DNA from: an uncultured Chlamydiae bacterium
GTDB lineage: Bacteria; Chlamydiota; Chlamydiia; Chlamydiales; SM23-39
Direction of reading: 5' to 3'
Assembly: GCA_903864395.1 (NCBI GenBank)
Contig: CAIPFQ010000135.1
Location: 1-10,150 of the forward strand
DNA: 10,150 nt
The position numbers and the translations under genes were made by a program. Each line of letters opens with the position of its first letter. Position 1 is the first letter of the stretch. Below the pieces are notes generated by a model. That model saw nothing but the letters and a program-made list of their open reading frames with translations. It ran no database searches and was not told where the DNA came from. This document shows positions 1 to 7,293 of this stretch, one piece after another.

Positions 1-27
1 CAGCCCACAAAAGCTGCAAAGTCGAGA
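1..27 (+). mobile_element. Right end of MITE copy C (partial)
   Basis: The first 27 bases match the right terminus of the two complete elements at 6581-6763 and 9140-9320 (core CAGCCCACAAAAGCTGCAAA, then GTCGAG). The form is the right-end type, so this copy has the same orientation as the other two. The rest of the copy lies outside the window. It sits 241 bp beyond the end of gspF, so it bounds the gsp block on its downstream side. Confidence 0.8.
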
Positions 28-33
28 TTAGTG

Positions 34-88
34 CCTCCTTTTTTTGTTAGCACTAAAACAGTATGCACGATGGGACGCTCTCTATCAA
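34..88 (-). promoter_or_regulatory. Possible leftward promoter and orphan Shine-Dalgarno
   Basis: On the minus strand, TTGATA (88-83) and CATACT (65-60) are separated by exactly 17 bases, a reasonable sigma-70-like match (5/6 and 4/6). Downstream is a full AGGAGG (39-34). No ATG, GTG or TTG follows at normal spacing; instead the sequence runs after 7 bases into the MITE end at 27. This suggests a leftward gene whose start was displaced by the insertion. The prediction is by eye only. Confidence 0.3.
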
Positions 89-144
89 TTTTTTTATTCA
101 ATTTTGTGATCGACGAGCGTCAGCGAGTTGATCCTAAAATTGTA

Positions 145-156
145 CAAAGTCGAGAT
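145..156 (+). repeat. Isolated 12-bp match to the MITE right terminus
   Basis: CAAAGTCGAGAT is identical to the last bases of the right end of MITE copy C (positions 17-28), in the same orientation. The sequence before it (cctaaaattgta) resembles the corresponding part of the element only loosely. It may be a decayed fourth end or chance. Confidence 0.35.
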
Positions 157-268
157 AGAATAATCAATCCCTAGAAAAGAGTAAACACAAAAATCTGAGT
201 AATACCGTGTTATCCAATTGGAAAAGGACGAACCAGAAGCAGAGATGCCGGCGAACTTGGATTAATTA

Positions 269-1450
269 CTAGAACCCACTGACATCCGTCAAAGGAAGGA
301 GAACTGAAAGCAAAACAAAACCAACAAGCCCCCCAAGAACCAATAGCAAAATCGGTTGCGCAAGCTCAGCGAATCGCGTTAGCCCGCTTTCCACCTCTTC
401 CTCATACATTTGCGCAATCTGCTCAAGAGTAAAGGACAAATTGCCTCCTTGCTCCGCTAAACTCAGCATCCGAGGCACTAAAGGCGGAATTAAAGGATGA
501 TGCAAAAAAGGCTGAGAGATCGACTCTCCTTGAGAAATCCTCTCCTCTGCTTTCGCAATCACATCTTGTAACACAAGATGGCGCATCACGGTTCGCGCCC
601 GCGCAAAAGCAGAGAGCAAGGGAAGCCCCCCTTCTAAAAGCGCTGACGCCGCCCGCGCAAAGCGCACAAGAGCTATTTTTGCAAAAAATGCGCGAGCCCC
701 AGGGAGCCGTAAAAACACCGCAAGCGCTCGTTGTCTCCACGAGCTCACAATGCAAGGTACGATCCCGAAAGCGAGAGCTAAAAAAGCCAAAGCGCCTAAA
801 ACACCTTGAAACTCACAGGCAAATCGACTTACTGTAAAAACCATTTTTGTAAGCGGATGCAAAGAGTCTCTCCCCTCAAAAAGCTCCTGCAAAGAGGGAA
901 TGACAAAAAAAAGAAGAGAGAAGAAAATCACAGAGCAAAAAATGGACAGCAAAGCGGGATACAGCAAAGCGGAAATAATTTGTTTGCGCATCTTCATCTG
1001 CCGTCCAATCAACAGCTCTAAATTCTCAAGGCACGCCGCGAGCTGTCCCGTCTTCTCCGCATTAGCTACCATCGCAATATAAAAAACATCGAATGTCTTA
1101 GAGTGGCGCTGAAGCGCCTGAGAGAAGGGGTAGCCAGCTTTAATTTGCTCGCAAAAATCCAAAAGCATCCGATGCGGCCGCAAAGAGCGATATTTTTCCT
1201 CAAGGGCAGAGAGCGTTTCAAAAAGAGGCAGCCCCGCTCGCAGTAAACGCGCAACCTCCCGCGTTAAGCAAAAAACCTCCTTTTGCGACAGATTTTTTTG
1301 TATCTCTCGATCGCTCAGAGCCGTGATTTGAATCGCGATCACCTTTTGGCGCGAAAGTTTTTGTTTCGCGTCAAATAAACTCTCCGCCTCAATCGTAGAG
1401 CTAAATGTTTTCCCTTCCACAGACAAAGCTTGATAGCGATAAAGAGGCAT
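269..1450 (-). CDS. gspF: Type II secretion inner-membrane platform protein GspF
   Basis: This is the polytopic inner-membrane protein of the type II secretion system, which anchors the GspE ATPase and transmits its motion to the pseudopilus. The protein has 393 residues, close to the usual 400. It starts with the family-typical MPLYRYQAL. It carries two repeated GspF domains (about 57-180 and 258-380), each with the helical pattern around 'LLRAGLPL' and 'LLEGGLPL'. Hydrophobic segments lie near 157-183, 215-236 and 365-387. An in-frame ATG seven codons upstream (1469-1471) lies inside the gspE end. I prefer 1448-1450 because it restores the family N-terminus and follows the gspE stop by 7 bases, with GAGGGG upstream in the gspE tail. 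It is the last recognisable gene of the operon; no pseudopilin gene follows. Confidence 0.93.
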   Translation of the reverse strand: MPLYRYQALSVEGKTFSSTIEAESLFDAKQKLSRQKVIAIQITALSDREIQKNLSQKEVFCLTREVARLLRAGLPLFETLSALEEKYRSLRPHRMLLDFCEQIKAGYPFSQALQRHSKTFDVFYIAMVANAEKTGQLAACLENLELLIGRQMKMRKQIISALLYPALLSIFCSVIFFSLLFFVIPSLQELFEGRDSLHPLTKMVFTVSRFACEFQGVLGALAFLALAFGIVPCIVSSWRQRALAVFLRLPGARAFFAKIALVRFARAASALLEGGLPLLSAFARARTVMRHLVLQDVIAKAEERISQGESISQPFLHHPLIPPLVPRMLSLAEQGGNLSFTLEQIAQMYEEEVESGLTRFAELAQPILLLVLGGLVGFVLLSVLLPLTDVSGF

Positions 1451-1457
1451 CGAATCG

Positions 1458-3020
1458 CTACGCCCCCTCATCCATCCGAGTCACCCGTAAAATTTCGGCA
1501 GCGCTCGTCAACCCCTCGATGGCCAAATCAACCCCCCGATCAAAGAGCGAAACCATCCCTTGAGACAAAGCCTCCCGCCTAAGCTCTGCGGCGTCTTGGC
1601 TCTTCAATACCTGTCCCTTCAGCTTGGAAGACATCGCCATAAACTCGTAAAGGCCGAGGCGCCCCTTATAGCCCGTCTCAAAACATTGCGAGCAACCAAG
1701 GCCTCGAAAAAGCGTCCCCTTAAAATTCTTTCTCTTTCCCAACCCTAACCCCCGTATCTCTTCTTCGCTCGGGACATAACTCGTCTTGCAATGAGGGCAG
1801 ATCGTTCGCACAAGCCTTTGCGCTAAAACACCTAAAATCGAGGAGGCGAGAAGATAAGGCTCTATGCCCATATCGGCAAGGCGCGTCAGAGCAGAGGGCG
1901 CATCATTGGTGTGCAGCGTGCTAAAAACAAGATGCCCCGTCAAAGAAGATTGAATAGCGATCTCAGCCGTTTCTTTATCGCGAATCTCTCCAATCATAAT
2001 GACGTCGGGGTCTTGGCGCAAGATATGGCGCAGCCCCTTGGCAAAATCCATTTCAATTTTGCGATTCACAGGGCACTGAGAAATGCCAGAGAGCTTATAT
2101 TCCACCGGATCTTCAATTGTCACAATATTCATTGTGGCAGAGTTAAGCTCAGAGATTGCGCTATACAGCGTTGTCGTTTTTCCACTCCCTGTGGGCCCTG
2201 TCACAAGGATAATCCCCTCTGGCGATCGAATCTGCTTGCGCAAGACGCGCAAAAGATCTTCTGGCATCCCGATGCGATCAAGCCCCAAAAGCACATTGCC
2301 CTTGTCTAAAATACGGAGCACAACTCTCTCTCCATACACAGTCGGCAGTGTACTCATCCTAAAATCAATAGAGCGAGCGCCAATCCTCAACTTCAGCCGC
2401 CCATCTTGCGGCAGCCTTTGCTCCGCAATATCCATCTGCGCCATCACTTTCAGACGCACGATAATCTGCGATTGATAATCCCTCGGCGGCGCATGTCTTT
2501 TTTGCAAAACACCATCAATGCGATAGCGAATCAACAGCCCCAGTTCCTGCGGTTCAAAATGAATGTCAGAGGCCTCCTGTTGAATGGCTTCCATCAAAAA
2601 AGTGTTGACAAGGCGAATCACAGGATTTTGATCTGACGATTCCAAAAGATCGTAAGCCTCTTCAATAGGCTTCCCTTCGATCATCGCCGATTTTTTTTCT
2701 AAATCGGAAAAAAAGAGCTGCGTCTCTTCCTCTTTTTGCTCATAGCAGCGCTCAATTGCCGCCTCCAAAGAGGGTTTAGGACAATAGACAGGAAGGATTG
2801 GCTGATTGAATAAAAATCGCAACTCTTCGATGGAATCCATATCGAGCGGATCGGAAAGAGCCACCCTCATGCCCGTCTCAGAACGTTCTAAGGGAAGAAC
2901 TTGCCTTTGTTTTGCAAAAAGATAGGGAATTAAAGCCACCCGCTCTCGCACGAAAGGAAAATGATCGATCCTTTCGCAGAGAGACCATCCGAATTTTTCA
3001 GCAAGAGCGCGCTCATCCAT
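1458..3020 (-). CDS. gspE: Type II secretion ATPase GspE
   Basis: This is the cytoplasmic hexameric ATPase that powers pseudopilus assembly in type II secretion. It has 520 residues, normal for the GspE/PilB family. An N-terminal GspE domain (about 1-150) precedes the ATPase core. Visible motifs are Walker A GPTGSGKT (275-282), the Asp box TIEDPVEY (301-308), Walker B IMIGEIRD (341-348), and the His box TGHLVFSTLHTND (361-373). The zinc-binding tetracysteine module is intact, with C408/C411 and C443/C446. All catalytic signatures are present, so it should be active. The start ATG comes 6 bases after the gspD stop without a clear Shine-Dalgarno, which suggests translational coupling. The gene ends 7 bases before the preferred gspF start. 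Confidence 0.95.
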   Translation of the reverse strand: MDERALAEKFGWSLCERIDHFPFVRERVALIPYLFAKQRQVLPLERSETGMRVALSDPLDMDSIEELRFLFNQPILPVYCPKPSLEAAIERCYEQKEEETQLFFSDLEKKSAMIEGKPIEEAYDLLESSDQNPVIRLVNTFLMEAIQQEASDIHFEPQELGLLIRYRIDGVLQKRHAPPRDYQSQIIVRLKVMAQMDIAEQRLPQDGRLKLRIGARSIDFRMSTLPTVYGERVVLRILDKGNVLLGLDRIGMPEDLLRVLRKQIRSPEGIILVTGPTGSGKTTTLYSAISELNSATMNIVTIEDPVEYKLSGISQCPVNRKIEMDFAKGLRHILRQDPDVIMIGEIRDKETAEIAIQSSLTGHLVFSTLHTNDAPSALTRLADMGIEPYLLASSILGVLAQRLVRTICPHCKTSYVPSEEEIRGLGLGKRKNFKGTLFRGLGCSQCFETGYKGRLGLYEFMAMSSKLKGQVLKSQDAAELRREALSQGMVSLFDRGVDLAIEGLTSAAEILRVTRMDEGA

Positions 3021-3026
3021 CGTTTT

Positions 3027-5327
3027 TCAATACATATCAAAAAGCATTTGCAAACTACTTTCAAACAGTTTTTTGCGCTGCTGCGTTTTCGCCTCGTCAA
3101 GACGCTCAAGAAATTCAGGAATATCTCCTGGGCGCATCTGGTATTCTATTTGCCGAAGGCGACGCAAATCATCGACTGGATTGCGGATAATATGCGGAGT
3201 AATGAACACGAACATCTCTGTGTTCGTCTCATTGACCTTCGTCAAGCCAAAAAGTTTGCCCACCCCAGGAAGATCGCCCAAGAAGGGAATTTTTTCTCGC
3301 GTATCTTCTTCCATCTTTCTTCGCAATCCCCCTAAAATCACCGTTTCTCCATCGGCCACGCAGACTTGGTTTTCAATATGGCGCCGATTCACAGGGGGAC
3401 GATCATTGAGAGAGAAATGGGTCGTATCAAACTCAAGGTTTGTTTCCAAAGAAACAAAGCCTGGGTGATCCTCGCAATCGTCAGGAAGATGAATGGTCGG
3501 CGTTAAATTCACGGTAATTCCATACTGCGCTCTCGTAAAAGAGCGCTCAAAGGTCACGCCTCCCGCGGCAAGCTGAATCGGAATCGCTCCATTATCAATC
3601 GAAATCTCTTCTACCACAGAAAAATTCACAGGCGTCTGATTGATCGCAAGCATCGAAGGATTCGCATTAATTCGCAAATCCTCTTGCGCGAGAAGAAAGT
3701 TGTACGTTAAATCAAAAGCGGGCCCTTTAGTGCCTTCTCGGCTGAATAAAAAGCTCAAAATGCCCTTATTAACCGCTTTTTCTTGCGTATCAAACGAGAG
3801 CGCATTTTTTGTTGTGCCACTTCCGTTTGTTCCAAATTGGAGTAAATTAATGCCAATTTGCTTGCGATCCGTCAGCTTTTTCTCCACAAGCAATACATCC
3901 ATCTGCACCATTCGCTTAGGGACATCGAGTTTTTTTAAAAGAGACTTAATTTTCGATAGCTCTTCTCTTCGCACAACCATCAAAAGAGAGCTTGTTTTCG
4001 TATCGACAATGAAATTCGCATAAGAGCCTTGCGTGCCTTTATCGAGCAACCCTGGTTGAACAAAGGGAGCTGTTGCAGGCAACACGGGGTTAAAAGGCGT
4101 GTTTGCTGGCGGATAGATCGGCCCTTGGAAAGGGGTTGGCTCAGGCACTACCGGCGGAGGAGGCGGAGGAAGCGGAGAGGGGGGCGGAGGGGTCTCTCCT
4201 TTCTTTTCAAAATTCGATCCGAGCAAAGAATCGTACACTTTTTCCAAAACAGCAGCGAGATCTTCTGGATTCGAATGTTTGCAAGAATACCAATAAATAA
4301 TTTTTTCTCCAGGATCTTCCATCTGGCTTTCTAATTCAGCGATCATTTGAGCGCCTCTTTCCACTGTTTCTGACTCTCCTACAAGAACCAACCCTTGCGG
4401 CAGCGCTAAAATCGACAATTCATCAGCGGTCATGGGATGATACGTCGGCCGTCCCCTAGCCCCTGTTTCCGCAAAAACAGTCCGCAAGATTTTTTCTGCT
4501 TCCAAGATTCCAACCTTCGAAACATTGAGAAGACGCACCACCTTGCCCTTCCCCTTCTCCCAAACCGCATAATACAACCCCATCAGCTTTTCAATTGTGT
4601 CGCGCGTAGAAACAAGAACCATTTTTGATCCAATCGCCTGAATCGATGTTTGCTTCGGATCGGAAAATCGTTCGAAAAACGCTTGCACGGAGCGCAGCTG
4701 TTCTGGCGGAGGAGAAAAGACAAAAAAAAGACGCGCCTGCACGGGAAATAAAGGAAGATCCCCTTCTTTTGCGACCACTCCCTGAATAGCGGAAGGATCG
4801 AGCTTTAAAATATAGAGCTGTTTTGCAAAGGGGTTAATTTTTTTAACGCCCACACCATTTTGGAACAAAATCATCTCAATCATTTCTCCCCAAGAGGCGC
4901 GGGGCAAGGGGATTCCCGATAACAAACTAATCTTCATTCCGCTCAGCTCTTGAGGGATAATGTAGAGAAATTCATTCGCGCCGTATTCCGTAATAAGCTG
5001 CGCTAAAGAGGTCTCTCCGATATCCCAAAGAGCGCACGGCTCTTCCATGGAAGAGAGCTCTCGCGCAGAGTGGGAGCGCCACCTCTCTTCAAGGGCTGTA
5101 ATTTCATCGCGCAGCCCTTTTACCTCGGTGAGCAAAGAAAAATATTGTTCCTCTCCTGCACCTTCATCGCTCAACCCTTGAGCGCTTCTAAATTTCATGG
5201 CGAGCTGCGCTCTTAGATCGAGGAGATCCGCATTGATTTTTTGCCCATTTTCTGTCTCCGCACAAAGCACCAGCGTCGTCGTTAAACAAGCTATAGCAAA
5301 GAGGAAGAAAAGCAATAATTTTCTCAC
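3027..5327 (-). CDS. gspD: Type II secretion secretin GspD
   Basis: This is the outer-membrane secretin that forms the exit channel of type II secretion. It has 766 residues and starts with GTG, which overlaps the stop of the upstream gene in a GTGA (5324-5327); GGAG stands 9 bases before the start. The order is: signal peptide (about 1-22, signal peptidase I type, although C22 is present), a charged helical segment likely to form a coiled coil (about 31-85), periplasmic N domains (about 100-365), a very proline-rich linker (about 379-425), and the secretin domain (about 470-715). The secretin signature is clear: VADGETVILGGL (657-668) and IPFLGDLPGVGKLFG (680-694). About 50 residues follow the barrel. 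The coiled coil before the N domains and the proline linker are not typical of enterobacterial GspD. Type IV pilus PilQ is less likely given the gspE/gspF neighbours. Confidence 0.93.
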   Translation of the reverse strand: MRKLLLFFLFAIACLTTTLVLCAETENGQKINADLLDLRAQLAMKFRSAQGLSDEGAGEEQYFSLLTEVKGLRDEITALEERWRSHSARELSSMEEPCALWDIGETSLAQLITEYGANEFLYIIPQELSGMKISLLSGIPLPRASWGEMIEMILFQNGVGVKKINPFAKQLYILKLDPSAIQGVVAKEGDLPLFPVQARLFFVFSPPPEQLRSVQAFFERFSDPKQTSIQAIGSKMVLVSTRDTIEKLMGLYYAVWEKGKGKVVRLLNVSKVGILEAEKILRTVFAETGARGRPTYHPMTADELSILALPQGLVLVGESETVERGAQMIAELESQMEDPGEKIIYWYSCKHSNPEDLAAVLEKVYDSLLGSNFEKKGETPPPPSPLPPPPPPVVPEPTPFQGPIYPPANTPFNPVLPATAPFVQPGLLDKGTQGSYANFIVDTKTSSLLMVVRREELSKIKSLLKKLDVPKRMVQMDVLLVEKKLTDRKQIGINLLQFGTNGSGTTKNALSFDTQEKAVNKGILSFLFSREGTKGPAFDLTYNFLLAQEDLRINANPSMLAINQTPVNFSVVEEISIDNGAIPIQLAAGGVTFERSFTRAQYGITVNLTPTIHLPDDCEDHPGFVSLETNLEFDTTHFSLNDRPPVNRRHIENQVCVADGETVILGGLRRKMEEDTREKIPFLGDLPGVGKLFGLTKVNETNTEMFVFITPHIIRNPVDDLRRLRQIEYQMRPGDIPEFLERLDEAKTQQRKKLFESSLQMLFDMY

Positions 5328-6487
5328 GGCTTATCTCCAATAATAAATTCAACAGACACTTGTTCTGTCCTTTGTTCATTGAAAAATGAACCTTCGAGAT
5401 TTTTTTGACCCGCTCTCACACCGATTCGATCCAAAACAAATAATTCCCCTTTCAGTTTGCCAAATCGATACGCCTCTTTCTCCTCAGCTCGCCGCAAAGC
5501 CCTCCATCGACCTGCCGTTTTTAAAGCCCAATCCCCTTGGCGCAAAATCAAGCACTGCTTATCCAAGAGGCAACTGATTTGCTTTTCCGATCGGAGGCGC
5601 ACGGCGCTCAAAATTTCGCCCCCTCTTAGCTTTTGGGGCTCTTTTGGCTCAAGACCTAAAGAAAACCGGCGATACCTTTTTTTGTCGTCCCACCCCTCCC
5701 AAATCAAAAGATTTCCGTCCGTGCAAAGAATGTGAGCGCAAGAGCTCTCTGCACTAAAATCGCCTTTTTCCCAGCGCCCATTGTTCCAAGTAATCCATTC
5801 CCCTGAGCGCAGCGACAACCATTGGCTCTCTGCACAAGATCCTAAGGAGACGAGATATAAAACTCCTTCCCCGTACTTTTCTGAAAATCGATCAAAGCCC
5901 AGCCATTTTGCCTGCCCTAAAACACGAAACGGGGAATTTTCTGGGTATTCCTCCACCCTTTGAAGAAGAGGGGCCTGAAAGGGGGTGCAAAACCGCTCTG
6001 TTTCAAACGCTTCTCCCGCCTCTGTTCGAACCCAGACAGAGGCTTCGATCGCAGCCTCCTCTTTTTGTGTAAGATCCATCCAAAACAGAGATTTTTGAAG
6101 AGAGGGGGCAAGACCTTTTCCTTTGATAAACTTTAAATCGATCCGACAAGGTAGCTCGGCCTTTTGAGACAACGCGGTCGATTTCCAAGAAACTAAAATC
6201 GAAGAATCTTTTTCCGCAACAGCGGGGTGCGCTGGATCGCGCGAAAAAATCATTTCGGAGGCAACGCGAGGCATAGAGAAAGAGTTTGGTATCTGTTTCA
6301 GCTCTAAAGGAATAGCTACAGCGGAGACAATAGGCGACGCCTCAAGAATCAGCGGGGGCGTCAGAGAAATGTCTTGAAGGCTTCCAAAGACGATAATTCC
6401 CATGACGAGGGCACTCCCACTGATGGCCGCGATCCCTCCTCCGAAAATTCTTTGAGGGTTAAAAGGATAAAATTTTTGCGTATTCAT
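5324..6487 (-). CDS. Single-span membrane protein at the gspC position
   Basis: I do not recognise this 387-residue protein by sequence. It has a short cytoplasmic N-terminus, one hydrophobic segment (about 14-36) and a large extracytoplasmic, tryptophan-rich, probably beta-structured domain. Two halves of that domain share the pattern L-R-x-G-(E/D)-W-x5-G-R-W, at 226-239 and 315-328, suggesting an internal duplication. It is the first gene of the gsp operon and its stop overlaps the gspD start. Bitopic topology plus the slot directly before gspD is what GspC, the inner-membrane connector to the secretin, shows in many bacteria. A role as GspC analogue is therefore an inference from context, not from motif identity. 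The start ATG has no strong Shine-Dalgarno. A weak TAAGAT -10-like box lies about 25 bases upstream within the 94-bp leader. Confidence 0.75.
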   Translation of the reverse strand: MNTQKFYPFNPQRIFGGGIAAISGSALVMGIIVFGSLQDISLTPPLILEASPIVSAVAIPLELKQIPNSFSMPRVASEMIFSRDPAHPAVAEKDSSILVSWKSTALSQKAELPCRIDLKFIKGKGLAPSLQKSLFWMDLTQKEEAAIEASVWVRTEAGEAFETERFCTPFQAPLLQRVEEYPENSPFRVLGQAKWLGFDRFSEKYGEGVLYLVSLGSCAESQWLSLRSGEWITWNNGRWEKGDFSAESSCAHILCTDGNLLIWEGWDDKKRYRRFSLGLEPKEPQKLRGGEILSAVRLRSEKQISCLLDKQCLILRQGDWALKTAGRWRALRRAEEKEAYRFGKLKGELFVLDRIGVRAGQKNLEGSFFNEQRTEQVSVEFIIGDKP

Positions 6488-6637
6488 GGTTATCAGGAAC
6501 TATCTTAAGAGATTTCATAAAAAAAGATAAGAGAGAAAAATCTGAAACTCGGTTCCTCTCGCCCAGATCCCATAAAATGATCTCGACTTTGCAATTTTTT
6601 TGGGTTGGATGCCTCGGGAGATTTGTTCTCGGGGGTG

Positions 6638-6684
6638 TTATTTAAATTGGGAAGGGGTTAAAAACCCCTTCCCAATTTAAATAA
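6638..6684. repeat. Perfect 22-bp inverted repeat, core hairpin of MITE copy A
   Basis: The left arm 6638-6659 and right arm 6663-6684 are exact reverse complements, separated by only AAA. The stem begins TTATTTAAATTGGG and ends at GGGGTT. The flanks GGGTG (6633-6637) and CGCCC (6686-6690) extend it by five more pairs, using G-U pairing and one bulged T at 6685. A hairpin this stable with A/T-rich arms could terminate transcription in both directions or form a cruciform. Confidence 0.9.
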
Positions 6685-6687
6685 TCG

Positions 6688-6718
6688 CCCAGTTCGACCA
6701 TAGGTCGAACGTCCTGGG
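6688..6718. repeat. Second hairpin of MITE copy A
   Basis: GTTCGACC (6692-6699) and GGTCGAAC (6703-6710) are exact reverse complements around ATA. CCCAG and CTGGG (6714-6718) add an outer stem with a one-sided internal loop. It has no counterpart in the left half of the element, so it gives the element its orientation. The inner stem is identical in copy B (9250-9268). Confidence 0.8.
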
Positions 6719-6770
6719 ACAAATAGCCAAGGCAGGCAGCCCACAAAAGTTGCAAAGTCGAGAATGATGG

Positions 6771-6799
6771 TTGCAAATAATCAAACTAGAGAATTAAAT
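6771..6799 (+). promoter_or_regulatory. Possible promoter for the gene at 6837
   Basis: TTGCAA (6771-6776) and TTAAAT (6794-6799) are separated by 17 bases, a weak match to sigma-70 consensus (4/6 each). It starts 8 bases beyond the MITE end. A second candidate -10, TATAAG, is at 6805-6810. Judged by eye only. Confidence 0.3.
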
Positions 6800-6836
6800 A
6801 CAGTTATAAGAGCTACAATACATTTAAAGGTGATTC

Positions 6837-7283
6837 ATGAGCCAAAATAAATTCGTAGACAAGTTAAAGGAAGGGGTGTCCGTCCATGAAATCGAAGGAT
6901 TTGCAGGAAAACACACTTCGGAAATTTTTTCCGTTCTAGCGATCCTGATCGGTACATTTTCAAGCGCTTATGACTTTTTCACAGGGCCTAAGGTAACCCT
7001 CCTATTTCTTGCGATCGGAGCCATTGGAGGAATCCTTTTTTCAGCCCCTGTAGAAAAAGGGCTAAAGCAGCTCTATCAATTTACCCTCAAAAAAGAAAAA
7101 ATGACGGAAATTTTGATAGGCGCGCTAAAAATCGTCGTCGCCCTCTTTGTTCCGTTCCTCTATTTCGGGCTAATGGGATTGCTCGCAGGCACTTCTTATC
7201 ATTATTATTTGAGAAGAGCGCAAATTGCTTCAGAAAACATGCCTCACCCTCACAAAAAAGAGGACGGCGAAGAGCACGACTAA
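6837..7283 (+). CDS. Small membrane protein of unknown function
   Basis: I do not recognise this 148-residue protein. It has a polar amphipathic N-terminus (1-28), hydrophobic segments near 29-49 and 52-70, and a longer hydrophobic stretch (93-118) that may span once or as a hairpin. A basic loop (75-89) lies between them. The tail is hydrophilic, rich in His, Lys, Glu and Asp (about 135-148). The start is well supported: AAAGGTG (6826-6832) sits 4 bases before the ATG. It is read alone, away from the gsp operon, and its stop lies 10 bases from the stop of the convergent gene at 7294. No terminator hairpin is visible between them, so the two transcripts probably overlap at their 3' ends. The base composition does not look foreign. 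Confidence 0.75.
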   Translation: MSQNKFVDKLKEGVSVHEIEGFAGKHTSEIFSVLAILIGTFSSAYDFFTGPKVTLLFLAIGAIGGILFSAPVEKGLKQLYQFTLKKEKMTEILIGALKIVVALFVPFLYFGLMGLLAGTSYHYYLRRAQIASENMPHPHKKEDGEEHD

Positions 7284-7293
7284 TTCATAGTCC

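Larger units (their letters stand above)
28..268. other. Intergenic region downstream of gspF
   Basis: I see no convincing gene in this stretch. It holds a short inverted repeat TTAGTGC/GCACTAA (28-34 and 50-56), a possible leftward promoter with a ribosome binding site (34-88, listed separately), an inverted repeat GACGCTC/GAGCGTC (74-80 and 115-121), a 12-base match to the MITE terminus (145-156) and a 10-base palindrome TCCAATTGGA near 213-222. No strong hairpin plus T-run terminator for the gsp operon was found on the minus strand. Confidence 0.5.
6581..6763 (+). mobile_element. MITE-like palindromic element, copy A (complete)
   Basis: The core is 181 bp (6582-6762). Its ends form an imperfect terminal inverted repeat of about 26 bp: the left end begins CTCGACTTTGCAA, the right end closes TTGCAAAGTCGAG. 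One more T/A pair extends it to 6581 and 6763. ATGA flanks it on both sides (6577-6580 and 6764-6767), a possible 4-bp target duplication. The pairing continues inward (GATGCCTCGG with CCAAGGCAGG, ATTTGT with ACAAAT), so almost the whole element can fold back on itself. It has no room for a gene, so a transposase would have to act from elsewhere. It is about 93% identical (169/181) to copy B at 9140-9320 without gaps. It lies between the divergently transcribed gsp operon and the gene at 6837. Confidence 0.85.

Noticed and set aside
203..265. Plus-strand frame resembling a protein C-terminus (ends in LEKDEPEAEMPANLD)
   Set aside because: It has only about 20 codons between two stops, no start or ribosome binding site and no recognised family; it could be chance or an unrecognisable remnant.
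1451..1471. Upstream ATG for gspF giving seven extra residues (MRGRSDS)
   Set aside because: The extension lies within the gspE end, lacks its own ribosome binding site, and the GspF family normally begins at MPLYRYQAL.
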